DNA of 64,000 bases from a virus. The translations under genes were made by a program, and so were the position numbers. Each line of letters opens with the position of its first letter. Position 1 is the stretch's first letter. Where the stretch lies: IMG/VR virus record IMGVR_UViG_3300028829_003841, positions 1-64,000 of that record; one strand, written 5' to 3'. Positions 15,905-26,403 of the stretch are shown here, piece after piece. The notes under the pieces are model-generated. The model searched no databases. It was not told the DNA's origin and saw nothing but the letters and a program-made list of their open reading frames with translations.

Positions 15905-16977
15905 TATAGTTGTCCTCTATTATCTATATATCCATGACAGATAATTCTTCTATTATTTATGGTTCCCGATACTCGTTCTGCAATTCTACTAGAGGTATCA
16001 GTTGTAACCAGAAGTTTGTTTGAATGATCCATGTCTATTGATGAAAAATCCCTTGCAGACATTGTATGCAATGATTGTGATGGTGGAGTATCAGCTAACA
16101 ATGGGTTATATATTAAACAATAATGTTCACCGTTATCAGTGACTCGCACATAGTATGTAATATCAGCCTCAACGTTTATTCCAGTTGGTACACTAATAGT
16201 CTGTAGTGTTCTTGTTGTGGGAGGAACCCCATTTAAATCTGAAATTGGAGTATCATACATAAATCTATTTCCAATTTGAAAAAATTGATTATTACTTGCC
16301 GTTTCTCTTCTAACAGAACCTATTCTTCTGTATTTATCATAAGTTGATGTGTTCAATAAATTAGTTGCTGTTAAGGATGCATCGAACCCGACATCAACAA
16401 CACCAGAATTAGTATCTTTGATTACGAATATATGATACCAAGTATCATCTTGAACTAATCCACCAGTCAATCCAGAAGGAAACCCACCTTGATTTGTTCC
16501 TGCTAACCAAGTTGCATTTATCTGTTTAATCAATGCACTAGATAGAACCATATTTGTAGTTCCATCCTCACTCACACACTCCCCAATACCAATATCAATA
16601 TCATTTGTGGGATTAGTTACATTATTTCCAAGCTGTAGACCGTGTATATAACCACCACGCAAAACGGCATTTGTATCTAATTTAGCTTCGGTAATTGTTC
16701 CATCACCGGGAACGCCAATTGGCACCTTGTCATTTAGATATATTACATACAATATAATTCCAGTGTTTGGAACAAATGTAAATGTAATAGTATTTCCTGC
16801 AACTGTGTACGCTAACCCCGGCTCTTGTGGAACCCCACCATATACAACCCGAATACTAGATGCAGATGCAACTTCGTTATCAAGTGTGAACGTTGTTTTA
16901 GCACCATTTGGTGTTAATGTTTGTTTTGTGAATTGTCCATGAATTTCAGTGACAACTTCTGGTCCTATATATGCCAT
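15904..16977 (-). CDS. Fibre-cluster virion protein, tandem paralogue B (357 aa)
   Basis: A paralogue of 14846-15904 with the same domain order: an N-terminal beta module (YIGPEVVTEI...QEPGLAYTV), the central TWYHIFVIKDTNSGVVDVG domain and a C-terminal tail ending IDNRGQL. The two genes overlap by one base. The C-terminal regions (after YRRIGSVRRE) differ most, as expected if that part contacts different ligands. The duplication is old, since the proteins are clearly diverged. Confidence 0.7.
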   Translation of the reverse strand: MAYIGPEVVTEIHGQFTKQTLTPNGAKTTFTLDNEVASASSIRVVYGGVPQEPGLAYTVAGNTITFTFVPNTGIILYVIYLNDKVPIGVPGDGTITEAKLDTNAVLRGGYIHGLQLGNNVTNPTNDIDIGIGECVSEDGTTNMVLSSALIKQINATWLAGTNQGGFPSGLTGGLVQDDTWYHIFVIKDTNSGVVDVGFDASLTATNLLNTSTYDKYRRIGSVRRETASNNQFFQIGNRFMYDTPISDLNGVPPTTRTLQTISVPTGINVEADITYYVRVTDNGEHYCLIYNPLLADTPPSQSLHTMSARDFSSIDMDHSNKLLVTTDTSSRIAERVSGTINNRRIICHGYIDNRGQL

Positions 16978-17534
16978 TAAATAATCCCGTAAAGTTTGAA
17001 TGATCCCGAAAATGTTCCTGATGGTGGTCCAATACCTATACCTTCAATAGCTCCATTTGTTTGTTGTTCTCCCCAAGCCCTTGATTCGAAATTTGCATTA
17101 TTTGTATATATTATATTTGATCTATACGTTGTATATGCACCAAAATTTTGTGCATCAAAAATATCAATATTTCCCCCGGATATTCCCTCATTGGTTAGGT
17201 TTCCAATACCCCATGTAGCCGTCGTGTCTCCTGCCAATTGCATTGAAGTAGTAGCCCCAACGTCATTATTAAAAGCACTAGTATCCTCAGCAGTTCGGAC
17301 AAAACTATGATATCCTGTTGTTATCATTCCAGCACCATAATCAAATTGCATTAGTAGTAAAGTATCGTCAGTATTGAACGTTACTGTTTCGAATACGATA
17401 TGTAGTCTATTGAATATTTTTGGTATTGTGTTAAATACTACGGATGAATTATTTGTGGCTGTATTTATTTCCAACAAAGTCATTCCTGCTGTTCCGTCTT
17501 CCAGTCCACCAAATTGTATTTTACTTTGTGGCAT
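16977..17534 (-). CDS. Virion structural protein of the fibre cluster (185 aa)
   Basis: A beta-rich protein without signal peptide or membrane span. It starts MPQSKIQFGGLEDGTAG, then contains jelly-roll-like strands (NRLHIVFETVTFNTDDTLLL, YTTYRSNIIYTNN) and ends FSGSFKLYGII. The FKLYG-type end is common in short phage tail proteins. It lies between paralogue B and a 106-aa structural protein with 1-2 base junctions. No specific role can be assigned. Confidence 0.6.
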   Translation of the reverse strand: MPQSKIQFGGLEDGTAGMTLLEINTATNNSSVVFNTIPKIFNRLHIVFETVTFNTDDTLLLMQFDYGAGMITTGYHSFVRTAEDTSAFNNDVGATTSMQLAGDTTATWGIGNLTNEGISGGNIDIFDAQNFGAYTTYRSNIIYTNNANFESRAWGEQQTNGAIEGIGIGPPSGTFSGSFKLYGII

Positions 17535-17535
17535 A

Positions 17536-17856
17536 TTATGTGATTTCCATGAATGAGAGTATTACATCACAATTTCCACCAGTGGAAGATACCTCAATTA
17601 ACTCTCCCGTTTGTAAAACAAGTTTTTCCCCCGATATTAATTGTAATGATGCTCCTTTTAATATGGGAGTATCTTTTACTATATTATACTCCAGAGCAGA
17701 TGCAGTAACCAATGCAGTAACATTTATGGTTGCTGATGCATCAACATTAGCTATGGTAAACCCAACACATACTGAAGTAGTAGATGCGGGAACTGTATAT
17801 ATTGTCGTTGCAGTTGAAACATTTCTAGCTGTTTCATTTTTAAATACGTTTGGCAT
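17536..17856 (-). CDS. Small virion structural protein (106 aa)
   Basis: A beta-sandwich-like protein: FKNETARNVSTATTIYTVPA, then CVGFTIANVDASATINVTAL, a hydrophobic strand pair, and a final region with GASLQLISGEKLVLQTGEL. This pattern (TIYTVPA...TSVCVGFTIAN...LVLQTGE) is widespread in phages as a small capsid-decoration or fibre protein. Here it sits inside the fibre operon. Its exact location in the particle is unknown. Confidence 0.65.
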   Translation of the reverse strand: MPNVFKNETARNVSTATTIYTVPASTTSVCVGFTIANVDASATINVTALVTASALEYNIVKDTPILKGASLQLISGEKLVLQTGELIEVSSTGGNCDVILSFMEIT

Positions 17857-17876
17857 TTATTATTTTCCTTTTATTA

Positions 17877-19130
17877 TTACCCTAGTGCTATGGCGAGTGC
17901 GACAACATCATCTATTGTTGCAATATCAGTCCATGTAGTTGAATTGCTTTGTGAAAATTTGTCAGAGTCTGTATCGTATATTAATAATCCTTGTGCTGGT
18001 GATGAAATTGCATCTCTTTGCGCTGTTGTCATTCTTGGAATTAATATTCCTTCTGTAGTTGATACTATATCAACAATTGAGGATATGTTTGGTGTTGCAT
18101 TATTGATTCCTATATTATCATTCCCGGCATCAACATGAAATAAACTTGGTAATGTTGATCCTTCAATTCGTGTATCTTGATCTAAACCATCTTCATTTAT
18201 TACTAATCCACCATAATGAATTGCGCTTCTATCAATATTGACACCAAACAAAGTTACTGCATTTGAGTGAAATCTAAATGAATCAGATGCAGTGTCGAAT
18301 GTTTTTGTTTGTGCCGTTTCACTCGAACCCGGATCAAATACTATTTCACCACCTTCGGTTCCATTTGCACCCATTATCAAAGGATTATCAAATTGTGCAA
18401 CACCGCTTGCGCCGTCTATGAAAAATGCACGACCTAAATCATAATCAACTTGAAAATTAGCATCTTCCTGTGCAGAATTAAAATAGATTTGTGTTTGGTC
18501 TATTCTTAATTTTTCAAGAAAAGTGATTGTGGTATCAATAGTTCCTGCTGGAGCAGTAAATAATCCAAACCCACTATCAGAATTATTTAATAGAGTGGGT
18601 GTATCTGTTCCTGTCTTATATTTCCATGTAGTATCAAAATAAGCATTTGAAACTAACCCAACAGATTTTGCTCCTGAATTATAATAAAGAGATGAATCGA
18701 TAGATTCTAATGCTTTATATGTTGCTCCCCATGCCTCAATATCTGAACTTGCTATACCAAAATTTCCGTTGTTATCAATTCTTAATCTTTCGGTAACAAT
18801 TGCATCGGCTGAATTAGTCGTACCGAATGATAGAGTTGTATTCGTATTTGCAAGGAATGTGTCAATATATCCAATATGAGCGGTATCATCATACTGAAAC
18901 CAAATTCCTTCGTTTGCGCCGGGACTTGAATCATACACACCATCAGAATCTATATTTAGTATATTTAATTTACCAGAACCAGAAGCTATATTATTAATAG
19001 CAGTTACAAGATCAGTAGCTGAAAAAACAGCATTTAATGTTGCAATATCACCAATATTAATGGAATTTGAATTAGTGTTTCTTCTCCATTGATCAAAGGT
19101 ATCGTCTATTGTTGTAGTTGCAATTGCCAT
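17877..19130 (-). CDS. Tail-fibre-like protein (417 aa)
   Basis: The N-terminus (DDTFDQWRRNTNSNS) resembles the attachment region of marine T4-like fibres. The middle has repeated RLRIDNNG / KLRIDQTQ segments typical of phage fibre shafts. The C-terminus has the GILIPRMTTAQRDAIS, then PAQGLLIYDTDS signature found at the ends of many fibre and adhesin-like proteins. It overlaps the small helical protein upstream by one base. Probably part of a long fibre. Confidence 0.75.
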   Translation of the reverse strand: MAIATTTIDDTFDQWRRNTNSNSINIGDIATLNAVFSATDLVTAINNIASGSGKLNILNIDSDGVYDSSPGANEGIWFQYDDTAHIGYIDTFLANTNTTLSFGTTNSADAIVTERLRIDNNGNFGIASSDIEAWGATYKALESIDSSLYYNSGAKSVGLVSNAYFDTTWKYKTGTDTPTLLNNSDSGFGLFTAPAGTIDTTITFLEKLRIDQTQIYFNSAQEDANFQVDYDLGRAFFIDGASGVAQFDNPLIMGANGTEGGEIVFDPGSSETAQTKTFDTASDSFRFHSNAVTLFGVNIDRSAIHYGGLVINEDGLDQDTRIEGSTLPSLFHVDAGNDNIGINNATPNISSIVDIVSTTEGILIPRMTTAQRDAISSPAQGLLIYDTDSDKFSQSNSTTWTDIATIDDVVALAIALG

Positions 19131-19357
19131 TAATTTTCCCTATTATATTTTTTTACTATATCTAGTATTTCTTGTTGTATATATTTAATTTCATTTATTT
19201 CTTCTTTCATATTATTTATATCACCATTTATCTGATTTTCTCGGTTACTTCTTTTTTTACTTGCTTCCAGAGCCTTTAAATTATTACTTAATAATGCTTT
19301 AGAATTTGGGTCTCGAACAAAATCAGAATCGTTATCTAGTTTAATAAAATTTTTCAT
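19130..19357 (-). CDS. Small helical protein (75 aa)
   Basis: A charged, helix-forming protein (KALEASKKRSNRENQINGD, then INNMKEEINEIKYIQQEIL) coupled to the fibre gene by a one-base overlap. It is similar in size and position to the 57-aa coiled-coil gene at 14649-14822. Bases 19213-19220 inside it read TATAAATA on the minus strand, a possible internal late promoter for the fibre gene. The function is unknown. Confidence 0.6.
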   Translation of the reverse strand: MKNFIKLDNDSDFVRDPNSKALLSNNLKALEASKKRSNRENQINGDINNMKEEINEIKYIQQEILDIVKKYNREN

Positions 19358-19367
19358 TAATATACCT

Positions 19368-22300
19368 TTAGGTTGCTAATGCTATTACACGTAAATCTTT
19401 AATTCTTGGTGGGTTCGTAGTCGATCCCTGCATAACCAGTTTAATAGCATAGGTTTTAAATGTGTTATAGGTTGCCGCACCACTTGTATATGTTATTGGT
19501 GAGGTTGTTGGAGTAAATTCAAACTCTTTAAAATCATCTTCTGTATCTGATACTACCGTTGATGCTGTAGTTTGTGTTGTCAATGTCCAATCTTTATCAT
19601 CAAAGTTTGCTGGATCGTCTGAGGATAGTACTTTGTAATATACTTTCACACTACCGCCATTAATGTTGTTTAATGTTAGAAATATTTTCAAATCTTTAGC
19701 ATCAAATTCATCTTGTAAAACAACTCTTCGTGTGATGTATCGAGAAACAGCATTTCCACCCGGTCCAATTTCTGTATCAAATGTTCCAGATGCGGCTGGT
19801 GGAGCCTCTCCTAGGTTTCCTGATAATGCTTCTCCTAATTTCAAAGTAATAGTATCCGTTCCAGCACCGGATTCAACAACATATGATCCATCATCAGCAA
19901 CCGATCCTGACACTGTCAACACACTACCTCTTGTTAAGTCCGTACTCCACACTCCACCACCATTAATACCAATACTATCTTGAACTCCAGCCCCATTATC
20001 GTTATAATCAATGGTTGTAACTGTTCCAGATGTGATTGGAGTAATATTTACAATCGTACTTGTTGTGTTTATTATATTTTCGGCAGTAATCAGCCCCATT
20101 CGTTCTTTGTCTATCACAGGTGATATATGTTGTGACCCAGAATTCATTGTTGCTCGTAGTACAAATGCACCAACAGTTGTGTTTACTTCCTTTTGTACAG
20201 GCATGGTGATATTTGTGTTTACGTTAAAATTTATAAATGCCGAATCTAATGATCCACCATTAGTAGTTGCTTTGTATGCCCACGCAATATTACTGGATGA
20301 AAATTCTACTGATTGTGCTTGTGTATGTATAACATCTGCAATTGAATCTGGACTTACAGATGGGTTTTTAAATATAGCAACTCCATTAGATGTGATATCA
20401 AACAAACATTTATGTATTTCAAACATTAAATCTTCTGTTTGTATTGGAGTCCATGTAGAAGCATTCTGCGATTTAAACAGAGACCCTGCATAAGGCTGTT
20501 CTGATACTTTTGAATCAGACCCAATTATTTGTTCTCCCATTTCTGCCACATAAGTTTGATATTCATTGGAGTTTGAAAGAACCACTAATGCATATTCTTC
20601 TCCCGGTTGTAAATATACAGGAGCATCAAATACAAAATCAGTTGATGTGGTAGCATCGGCAGAAATATTAACAGACGATGGTTGTAACGTTTTTGTAGAA
20701 AATGGAACTACTCGTTGTGCAGGGAATCCATTTTGTGTGTTTCTAATTTCAACGGTAACTGGCAACGTAGTAGTAGTTGGCTTTGCCGCAAAATATAATT
20801 TAACTCTACTTACAAAAATACCATCAGGATATATGTTATGATCAATCAAAAATGTTTGTGCAAGAGGATCATAATATATTGTGTTAGTTGTTCGTTCTGT
20901 TATCTGTCGTTCTTCTGTTACAGTTTCTGATCTAACAACTGGAACTCTAGTTGATACGATTGTATTTTGAACCGTATCTAACATTCCAGCCGCATGATAA
21001 ATATCTTCGGCTGTTGTTGATGCAGTTGTAATAGTGTTTGTTGTATTATCGATCAATCTAAATAATCTATCACCTGTTCTAAATTTAGTTGTTGCATCAT
21101 TTGGGATGGCAAATGATAGACCACTTAAAGAACCTGATGAATCTGTGTATATTGCATCTCCAGCCGAACCACCACTTGGAGTACAGAATGAAGATATATC
21201 TACATCATCAAAGAATGGATACATTCTAGTATTTGGTTTCATTCCATCACCAGAAATAACAACGGTAGATGCTCGAATGAATGGTATTATTGCTTGACTA
21301 ACAACTCTATCACCTAATTCTGTTGTGATAGTTTCTGGAACAACTGTTGTTCTAATACCAGTTCTAGATTGATCTAACCTTTGATCAAACATTTGTCGCA
21401 TTCCAAAAGGTCTAACTCCACCCGGTCTAGGAACTCTTCCTAAAAATTGTTGTCCAACAAATCGTTGTTCTCCAGCCCAATTGGTTTCCCAATCGTTCCA
21501 TTGTGTTTGTGTTGCTGATTCTGGAATCAATCGTTCCCACGCATCCATCTCTCCAGCAAGATTCAAAGTAATATCTGGAAGTGATGTTTTGTCGTGCCAC
21601 ATATCACTTGAAGGTACTAATGATAATGACCCTCTCCATGTTGTTACATTGAATGGATTTACTGATATAGATTTAGATGCTAACGCTTGAACAATAAATG
21701 GTTCTTCACTGTATGGTAAGGTAATTACATCACCAGTAACTTGATTTTGTGTATCATCCCCATCTATTGGATCGTGATCTAATGAAGTTTGATTGACATT
21801 GAATGGTGATCTTAATTCTGTGTTACTGAAATCAATCGAACATGAATAATCTGGATCATTAACATCACCAACTGAATGACCTTTGAAGGCATCAATTAAA
21901 ATACCATTTTTAAATCGATCATTTCCTGCGCCATCCGATATTAATAAATTTTTTGTATCGGCTTCTAGTAATGATAGAGAGGTGTAATATTCTAAATTAG
22001 AAAGACGTTGTTCCATAGAACCAATATCTCTCATAGTAAATCTTTTATTATCTATGAATTTTGTGTTTAAATCTTTTGTATCGAATGTGTATGGATTTAA
22101 TGTAAGTACATATAAAGTCATAGAATCTGGAAAGTCTACCGGAGTTAATGGTACAAGAGCAGAGTTACCAGACTTCACACCAAACACTTTATCTTTGTCT
22201 AGATATACCTTATCAATTCTTGCTAGATAAAAAGAATAGTCAGCCGTTATATTTGTATTTGGGATTGGAATTTCTGCACCAGTAATTGTAGATGCTCCAT

Positions 22301-24935
22301 CAACACGTCTTGGCCTGAAATCAAATACATCACTTAATTTTACGGTCAGTCCTGTAGCGGGAGATGTATATTCTGGAATATCTTCGTAATCCACAATTCC
22401 TGTGTACGAATCCACAGAAAAATATCCAGCACTGGCAGAGTGTGTGAAGAAATCATATACAACAACAATATCTGTTTGTGTTGGTGCTGTTCCGGTTAAC
22501 TGTAATCTTCCATGATCATAGAAATTATCTTTCTGTCCATTGTCTAGGATGTATGAAGTTGTTATGTCTGTTTGTGGAGTATATGTTAGAGGTACTGCAT
22601 CGGTAACTGCTCCCGAATCTCTACCAGTAATAATTCCTGATGTATCTGGTGTTCCTGAAATTACAATGAAATCTATATGAGATGAATCAACGGCCTCAAT
22701 TATCTGTAAGACCGCCCCAGATACAGCTTGATCCGCTAATTCATCAACATTGAACGTTCCTGTTATGGTTCCAATAGTGAATCTAGGAGGATTACCGTCC
22801 GTTGAATCATATACTGCTTTGAGAGCAAATATATCTGATTTTGTGATTGAATCATACTCTTGAGCATTTATATTTGGAGTATTGATTGTTGTTTTTTGGT
22901 TTGTAACCAATGTTTTAGTTTTAACTGGTTCGGCTGTCGTCTGGATTGTCGCAATAACATCACCAGTGAATGCGGCTGTTCCAGTAGTATCGATTGTTGC
23001 TGTTGTTCCAGATACATTGATAGCTATAGAAGAAACCTGTGCATCGGTCAACATATCACCGTCAGCAAATCCTGATGCACCAGCCGTTGTTACAAAAATT
23101 TGAAAATTAGTAACTTCGGTAGATGCATTCAATGTTGTATTGGCACCCGGAAATGTTTCCGTTCCAGACAATACAATAGAAGCAATACCAGAAGCATCAA
23201 AGGATACCCCTGATATCAATCTTCTGAATTGGTAATTTGTTGCAAGAGATGGGTCTTGTGTAGATTTAATAACATCATTAGGTATTTTGAATATCATTGA
23301 GTTTGAATCTGATTCAAACAAGATAGCATCCCCACCAACGGTATCCCCAACTTTACCAGAATCTGCGACATCTGCATACTGTGTCCCAGAAAGTCCAATT
23401 GATTCTAAGTTAGTAAATGTGTCAGATGTTAATTGAATATCATACAAATATACTTTGAGTGTTGTAGCATTGTTATATTCGACCTGTCTAATTCTAGCTG
23501 TACCAATTTGTGTGGTAGCCGCCGTTGCGCTATACAGGTTTATAGTTTCTTGTGTGTTGATATTGAACATGCCATCAAACGTAGAACCAGCCGCCTCTGT
23601 CCGTACTATGATATAATTACCATATTGAGCAATTGTGTTTCCACTAGAAACTAATTGTGAGTCTCTTGCTTTATCAACATCTAAAAATGTTGTAGAGATT
23701 GTTTCGTGTTCGAAACCTTTAACAAATCCTTTACCCGGTTCTAACCCAATTCGTAATTTTGTTGTGTCGGAAGGATGTTCTTTTACAGATAGTATAAAAG
23801 GTCTTACTGTGTAAGAACCAGATTCATCAAACGTTCTTCTAGCTATAGTTTTTTCCAGTTCTCCTAATAGAGGAACTGATTTAACCTGTTCTAATTTTCC
23901 GTTGTTTACTCGTACTAATTGTATAAAATCATCAAGGTCTTGTGATGTTAAATCTTTTTTTATTAAGGTAAGAGTGATCTTTAATCTATCTCCACCCGGA
24001 GAATTAAAATTGCTCGATCCTTGTGATGGATCAAGTAAGGTACTGTCTTCACTAGAATCAATTATTGTTTGAATGACATCGAAACCAACATTGAAGGTAG
24101 GAGTATTATTATATTTTTCTAATAGTATAGATTGTGCATCGTTTTTAACATAAAACCCATCTATGTAATATATTCCTTCATCCACTGAAAAACAAGATGC
24201 GTTTCCTGTTGGGATTTCGCTTGAAGCCTGTACGTTAGCCTGTATGGTTGTAGTTCCATCAGAAAGTCTTTCGTCAGCAGAAAATGATGAAGAGGTAGAA
24301 ATTGTTGCAGTTGCTGTTAATGATGTTCCAGTTCCACCAGTGTATCCAATTGTTGGTATTGAAGTGTATCCTGTTCCTGATGCGGTTACATCGATACCAA
24401 CGACTGTACCAGACCCATTGATTACTAAATCAGCACTAGCACCTGTTCCACCACCACCAGTAAATGTAACTGTTTCAGCCCCACTAAAATCTGATGAAGA
24501 TGCAGATACAGAAATTCCTTGCACTCCGTCAGTAACGGAATCCCCCGATAGATATCTAACAAAGATAGTATCAGGATCATTTGTAGTAGCTATTGTTGTG
24601 TTTAGTATTTCAGCTTTCGCCCCAGACGTTGACCCAACAATTATACTTCCAACTGGATATGTGGTTAAGTCAATATTGGCACCATCAAATGTTGCATTGA
24701 CTTTTATGTATTTAAACGTTTCAAAATCTGTATATGTACTTCCACCAATAACTTTAGACCCATTAGCTAGTAGAAAATCTCCAGTTCTCTTTATTTGATT
24801 TTGGAGAATATCTTGTAGCTGTGATAGTTCTCTGGCCTGTACAGCTTTAGTAGGATTAAACAGAATTTGATGAAATTTTTTGTTTTCATCATAATCATTG
24901 AAGTACGGATTTTGATTTGTGTTTATTTCAGTCAT
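19368..24935 (-). CDS. Giant virion structural protein, DUF4815-like (1855 aa)
   Basis: The N-terminus (NPYFNDYDENKKFHQILFNP, then KAVQARELSQLQ and QNQIKRTGDFL) is the signature of very large tail or baseplate proteins of marine T4-like phages (DUF4815-type). A GxGY module is inserted near residues 165-205 (ASGTGYTSIPTIGYTGG). The middle holds the MRDIGSMEQRLSNLEYYTSLS region typical of the family. The C-terminal half is jelly-roll and fibronectin-like. By position after gp8 it occupies the place of T4 gp9/gp10 baseplate periphery genes. It is unusually long but shows no internal frameshift. Confidence 0.75.
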   Translation of the reverse strand: MTEINTNQNPYFNDYDENKKFHQILFNPTKAVQARELSQLQDILQNQIKRTGDFLLANGSKVIGGSTYTDFETFKYIKVNATFDGANIDLTTYPVGSIIVGSTSGAKAEILNTTIATTNDPDTIFVRYLSGDSVTDGVQGISVSASSSDFSGAETVTFTGGGGTGASADLVINGSGTVVGIDVTASGTGYTSIPTIGYTGGTGTSLTATATISTSSSFSADERLSDGTTTIQANVQASSEIPTGNASCFSVDEGIYYIDGFYVKNDAQSILLEKYNNTPTFNVGFDVIQTIIDSSEDSTLLDPSQGSSNFNSPGGDRLKITLTLIKKDLTSQDLDDFIQLVRVNNGKLEQVKSVPLLGELEKTIARRTFDESGSYTVRPFILSVKEHPSDTTKLRIGLEPGKGFVKGFEHETISTTFLDVDKARDSQLVSSGNTIAQYGNYIIVRTEAAGSTFDGMFNINTQETINLYSATAATTQIGTARIRQVEYNNATTLKVYLYDIQLTSDTFTNLESIGLSGTQYADVADSGKVGDTVGGDAILFESDSNSMIFKIPNDVIKSTQDPSLATNYQFRRLISGVSFDASGIASIVLSGTETFPGANTTLNASTEVTNFQIFVTTAGASGFADGDMLTDAQVSSIAINVSGTTATIDTTGTAAFTGDVIATIQTTAEPVKTKTLVTNQKTTINTPNINAQEYDSITKSDIFALKAVYDSTDGNPPRFTIGTITGTFNVDELADQAVSGAVLQIIEAVDSSHIDFIVISGTPDTSGIITGRDSGAVTDAVPLTYTPQTDITTSYILDNGQKDNFYDHGRLQLTGTAPTQTDIVVVYDFFTHSASAGYFSVDSYTGIVDYEDIPEYTSPATGLTVKLSDVFDFRPRRVDGASTITGAEIPIPNTNITADYSFYLARIDKVYLDKDKVFGVKSGNSALVPLTPVDFPDSMTLYVLTLNPYTFDTKDLNTKFIDNKRFTMRDIGSMEQRLSNLEYYTSLSLLEADTKNLLISDGAGNDRFKNGILIDAFKGHSVGDVNDPDYSCSIDFSNTELRSPFNVNQTSLDHDPIDGDDTQNQVTGDVITLPYSEEPFIVQALASKSISVNPFNVTTWRGSLSLVPSSDMWHDKTSLPDITLNLAGEMDAWERLIPESATQTQWNDWETNWAGEQRFVGQQFLGRVPRPGGVRPFGMRQMFDQRLDQSRTGIRTTVVPETITTELGDRVVSQAIIPFIRASTVVISGDGMKPNTRMYPFFDDVDISSFCTPSGGSAGDAIYTDSSGSLSGLSFAIPNDATTKFRTGDRLFRLIDNTTNTITTASTTAEDIYHAAGMLDTVQNTIVSTRVPVVRSETVTEERQITERTTNTIYYDPLAQTFLIDHNIYPDGIFVSRVKLYFAAKPTTTTLPVTVEIRNTQNGFPAQRVVPFSTKTLQPSSVNISADATTSTDFVFDAPVYLQPGEEYALVVLSNSNEYQTYVAEMGEQIIGSDSKVSEQPYAGSLFKSQNASTWTPIQTEDLMFEIHKCLFDITSNGVAIFKNPSVSPDSIADVIHTQAQSVEFSSSNIAWAYKATTNGGSLDSAFINFNVNTNITMPVQKEVNTTVGAFVLRATMNSGSQHISPVIDKERMGLITAENIINTTSTIVNITPITSGTVTTIDYNDNGAGVQDSIGINGGGVWSTDLTRGSVLTVSGSVADDGSYVVESGAGTDTITLKLGEALSGNLGEAPPAASGTFDTEIGPGGNAVSRYITRRVVLQDEFDAKDLKIFLTLNNINGGSVKVYYKVLSSDDPANFDDKDWTLTTQTTASTVVSDTEDDFKEFEFTPTTSPITYTSGAATYNTFKTYAIKLVMQGSTTNPPRIKDLRVIALAT

Positions 24936-24961
24936 TTATAGTTTCTTTTGTGAGTTATAAT

Positions 24962-26347
24962 TTAAAAGGATAGAACGAGTTTTACATCTTCCGTTTGTGT
25001 TGCCCCTCTTAATACAGGAACTTTATTTTCTGTATATAATATTCTTCCAGTATATGCATCAACAGGATTTCCCGATACAACGGTTGCAGTTTCTTTTACA
25101 GAGGCGTTTAGTGGATTTACCATCAACCCAACTTTTCTAAAATCGTCACCAACTGCTAACGATCCACCTTCATCATCTACAAGTTTAACGTTTACCATTG
25201 CACAAACGCCACCAAGTTCTTCTATGGCATTTGATCCATGTCCACCTGTTGGAGCTAACATGATTGTTCCAGTTGCTAAGGTTCCACCACCAACCGGAGC
25301 GGGAAAAGTAACGGTTGATCCCTGTTTATATCCTGTATCAGACCCAGCCGGAACACCTTCATTGGTAATATTTATTCGTGTTACTGCACCACCAGAAACG
25401 GCGGCTATAGTTGCTACTGCCGGAGTTGTTATAGTTTGTCCCGGTCCAAGACCAAATGTTATACTTTCCCCAATATCTGCTGGAGCATATCCAGTTCCAC
25501 CACCATCAATTCTTACATGACCAATGGTTCCTTCTAGTGCGGCTGATTGAACAGTGGCATTTATTTTTACAGGTATCCATGAAGTAGATAAGAATTTTTC
25601 AGCATCCCCAGCATCAATGGTATACATATATTTCCATCGATAAAAATCTGCCGTTTCAACGATTGCAGTTGAAGTTCCAGTAGGTTCCACTGTGGAATTT
25701 GCTCCAGAAAAATTTCCAATACATTTATATACTTGGAATGAAGAGTTCATTACATAATGAGTTCCTGATATAGTTAAACCATTTACTTCCGAATCCCATT
25801 GAGTGTATGATACTCCACTTGTCCAATTTACTCTTGGTATTACGTGTGATACATCAGAAGCAGTTGCCCGTTTCATACCTATCATTTGTTCGTCATTAAT
25901 ATAGTCGGAAACTATGGTATCAAGTGGTATTGGGGGAGTTTCATCAGCAACATCTTGCTCTAAGGTTGCAACCGTATCAGTTGCATCGGCTGTTAATGAT
26001 CCTGTAGCAATATCGATGGTACTTGACGTTGCGGAAATTACTGTATAAGTTCCATCGTTAGCTGGAGTGTTTGCATCCGAAACAACAAGATCATTTCCGG
26101 TTGTTAGGTTCCACGTTGCTCCGGTAAGTGTAATTTGATCATTTCCACCACCACCATCGATGAAATTTATATTTGTTGGGGTTCCAACTGTTGCAGAATT
26201 TCTTATATATTCGCCAGCAGATGCACCAGAAAACGCATCATTCTTACCAATGAATATATAAAAAGTATCATTTCCTGTTTCTGAAAAAGCTTCTACAAAC
26301 TGTTCTGCATTGTACAGTCGTAGATCATTTGTTGCTATGCTTGGCAT
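24962..26347 (-). CDS. 8: Baseplate wedge protein, T4 gp8-like (461 aa)
   Basis: gp8-type landmarks: LRLYNAEQFVEAFSE at the N-terminus, FYIFIGKNDAF, a VIPRVNWTSGVSYTQWD block and the YRWKYMYTIDAGDAEKFLS block with the following WIPV. In T4, gp8 is a dimeric component of the baseplate wedge. It is longer than T4 gp8 (334 aa) because a beta module (residues about 60-115, GGGGNDQITLTGATWN) and a GxGY module (near 270-350) are inserted. A late promoter (26384-26391) lies 37 bases upstream. Confidence 0.78.
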   Translation of the reverse strand: MPSIATNDLRLYNAEQFVEAFSETGNDTFYIFIGKNDAFSGASAGEYIRNSATVGTPTNINFIDGGGGNDQITLTGATWNLTTGNDLVVSDANTPANDGTYTVISATSSTIDIATGSLTADATDTVATLEQDVADETPPIPLDTIVSDYINDEQMIGMKRATASDVSHVIPRVNWTSGVSYTQWDSEVNGLTISGTHYVMNSSFQVYKCIGNFSGANSTVEPTGTSTAIVETADFYRWKYMYTIDAGDAEKFLSTSWIPVKINATVQSAALEGTIGHVRIDGGGTGYAPADIGESITFGLGPGQTITTPAVATIAAVSGGAVTRINITNEGVPAGSDTGYKQGSTVTFPAPVGGGTLATGTIMLAPTGGHGSNAIEELGGVCAMVNVKLVDDEGGSLAVGDDFRKVGLMVNPLNASVKETATVVSGNPVDAYTGRILYTENKVPVLRGATQTEDVKLVLSF

Positions 26348-26383
26348 GTTTTTTAATTCTCCTTAATACTATTCGTTATCTAT

Positions 26384-26391
26384 TATTTATA
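26384..26391 (-). promoter_or_regulatory. T4-type late promoter before gp8
   Basis: TATAAATA on the minus strand, embedded in the longer TGTGCATATAAATA that also occurs before the 37-kb and 57.8-kb late operons. It lies in the 56-base gap between the gp7-like and gp8-like genes. Confidence 0.75.
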
Positions 26392-26403
26392 TGCACAATT
26401 TGA

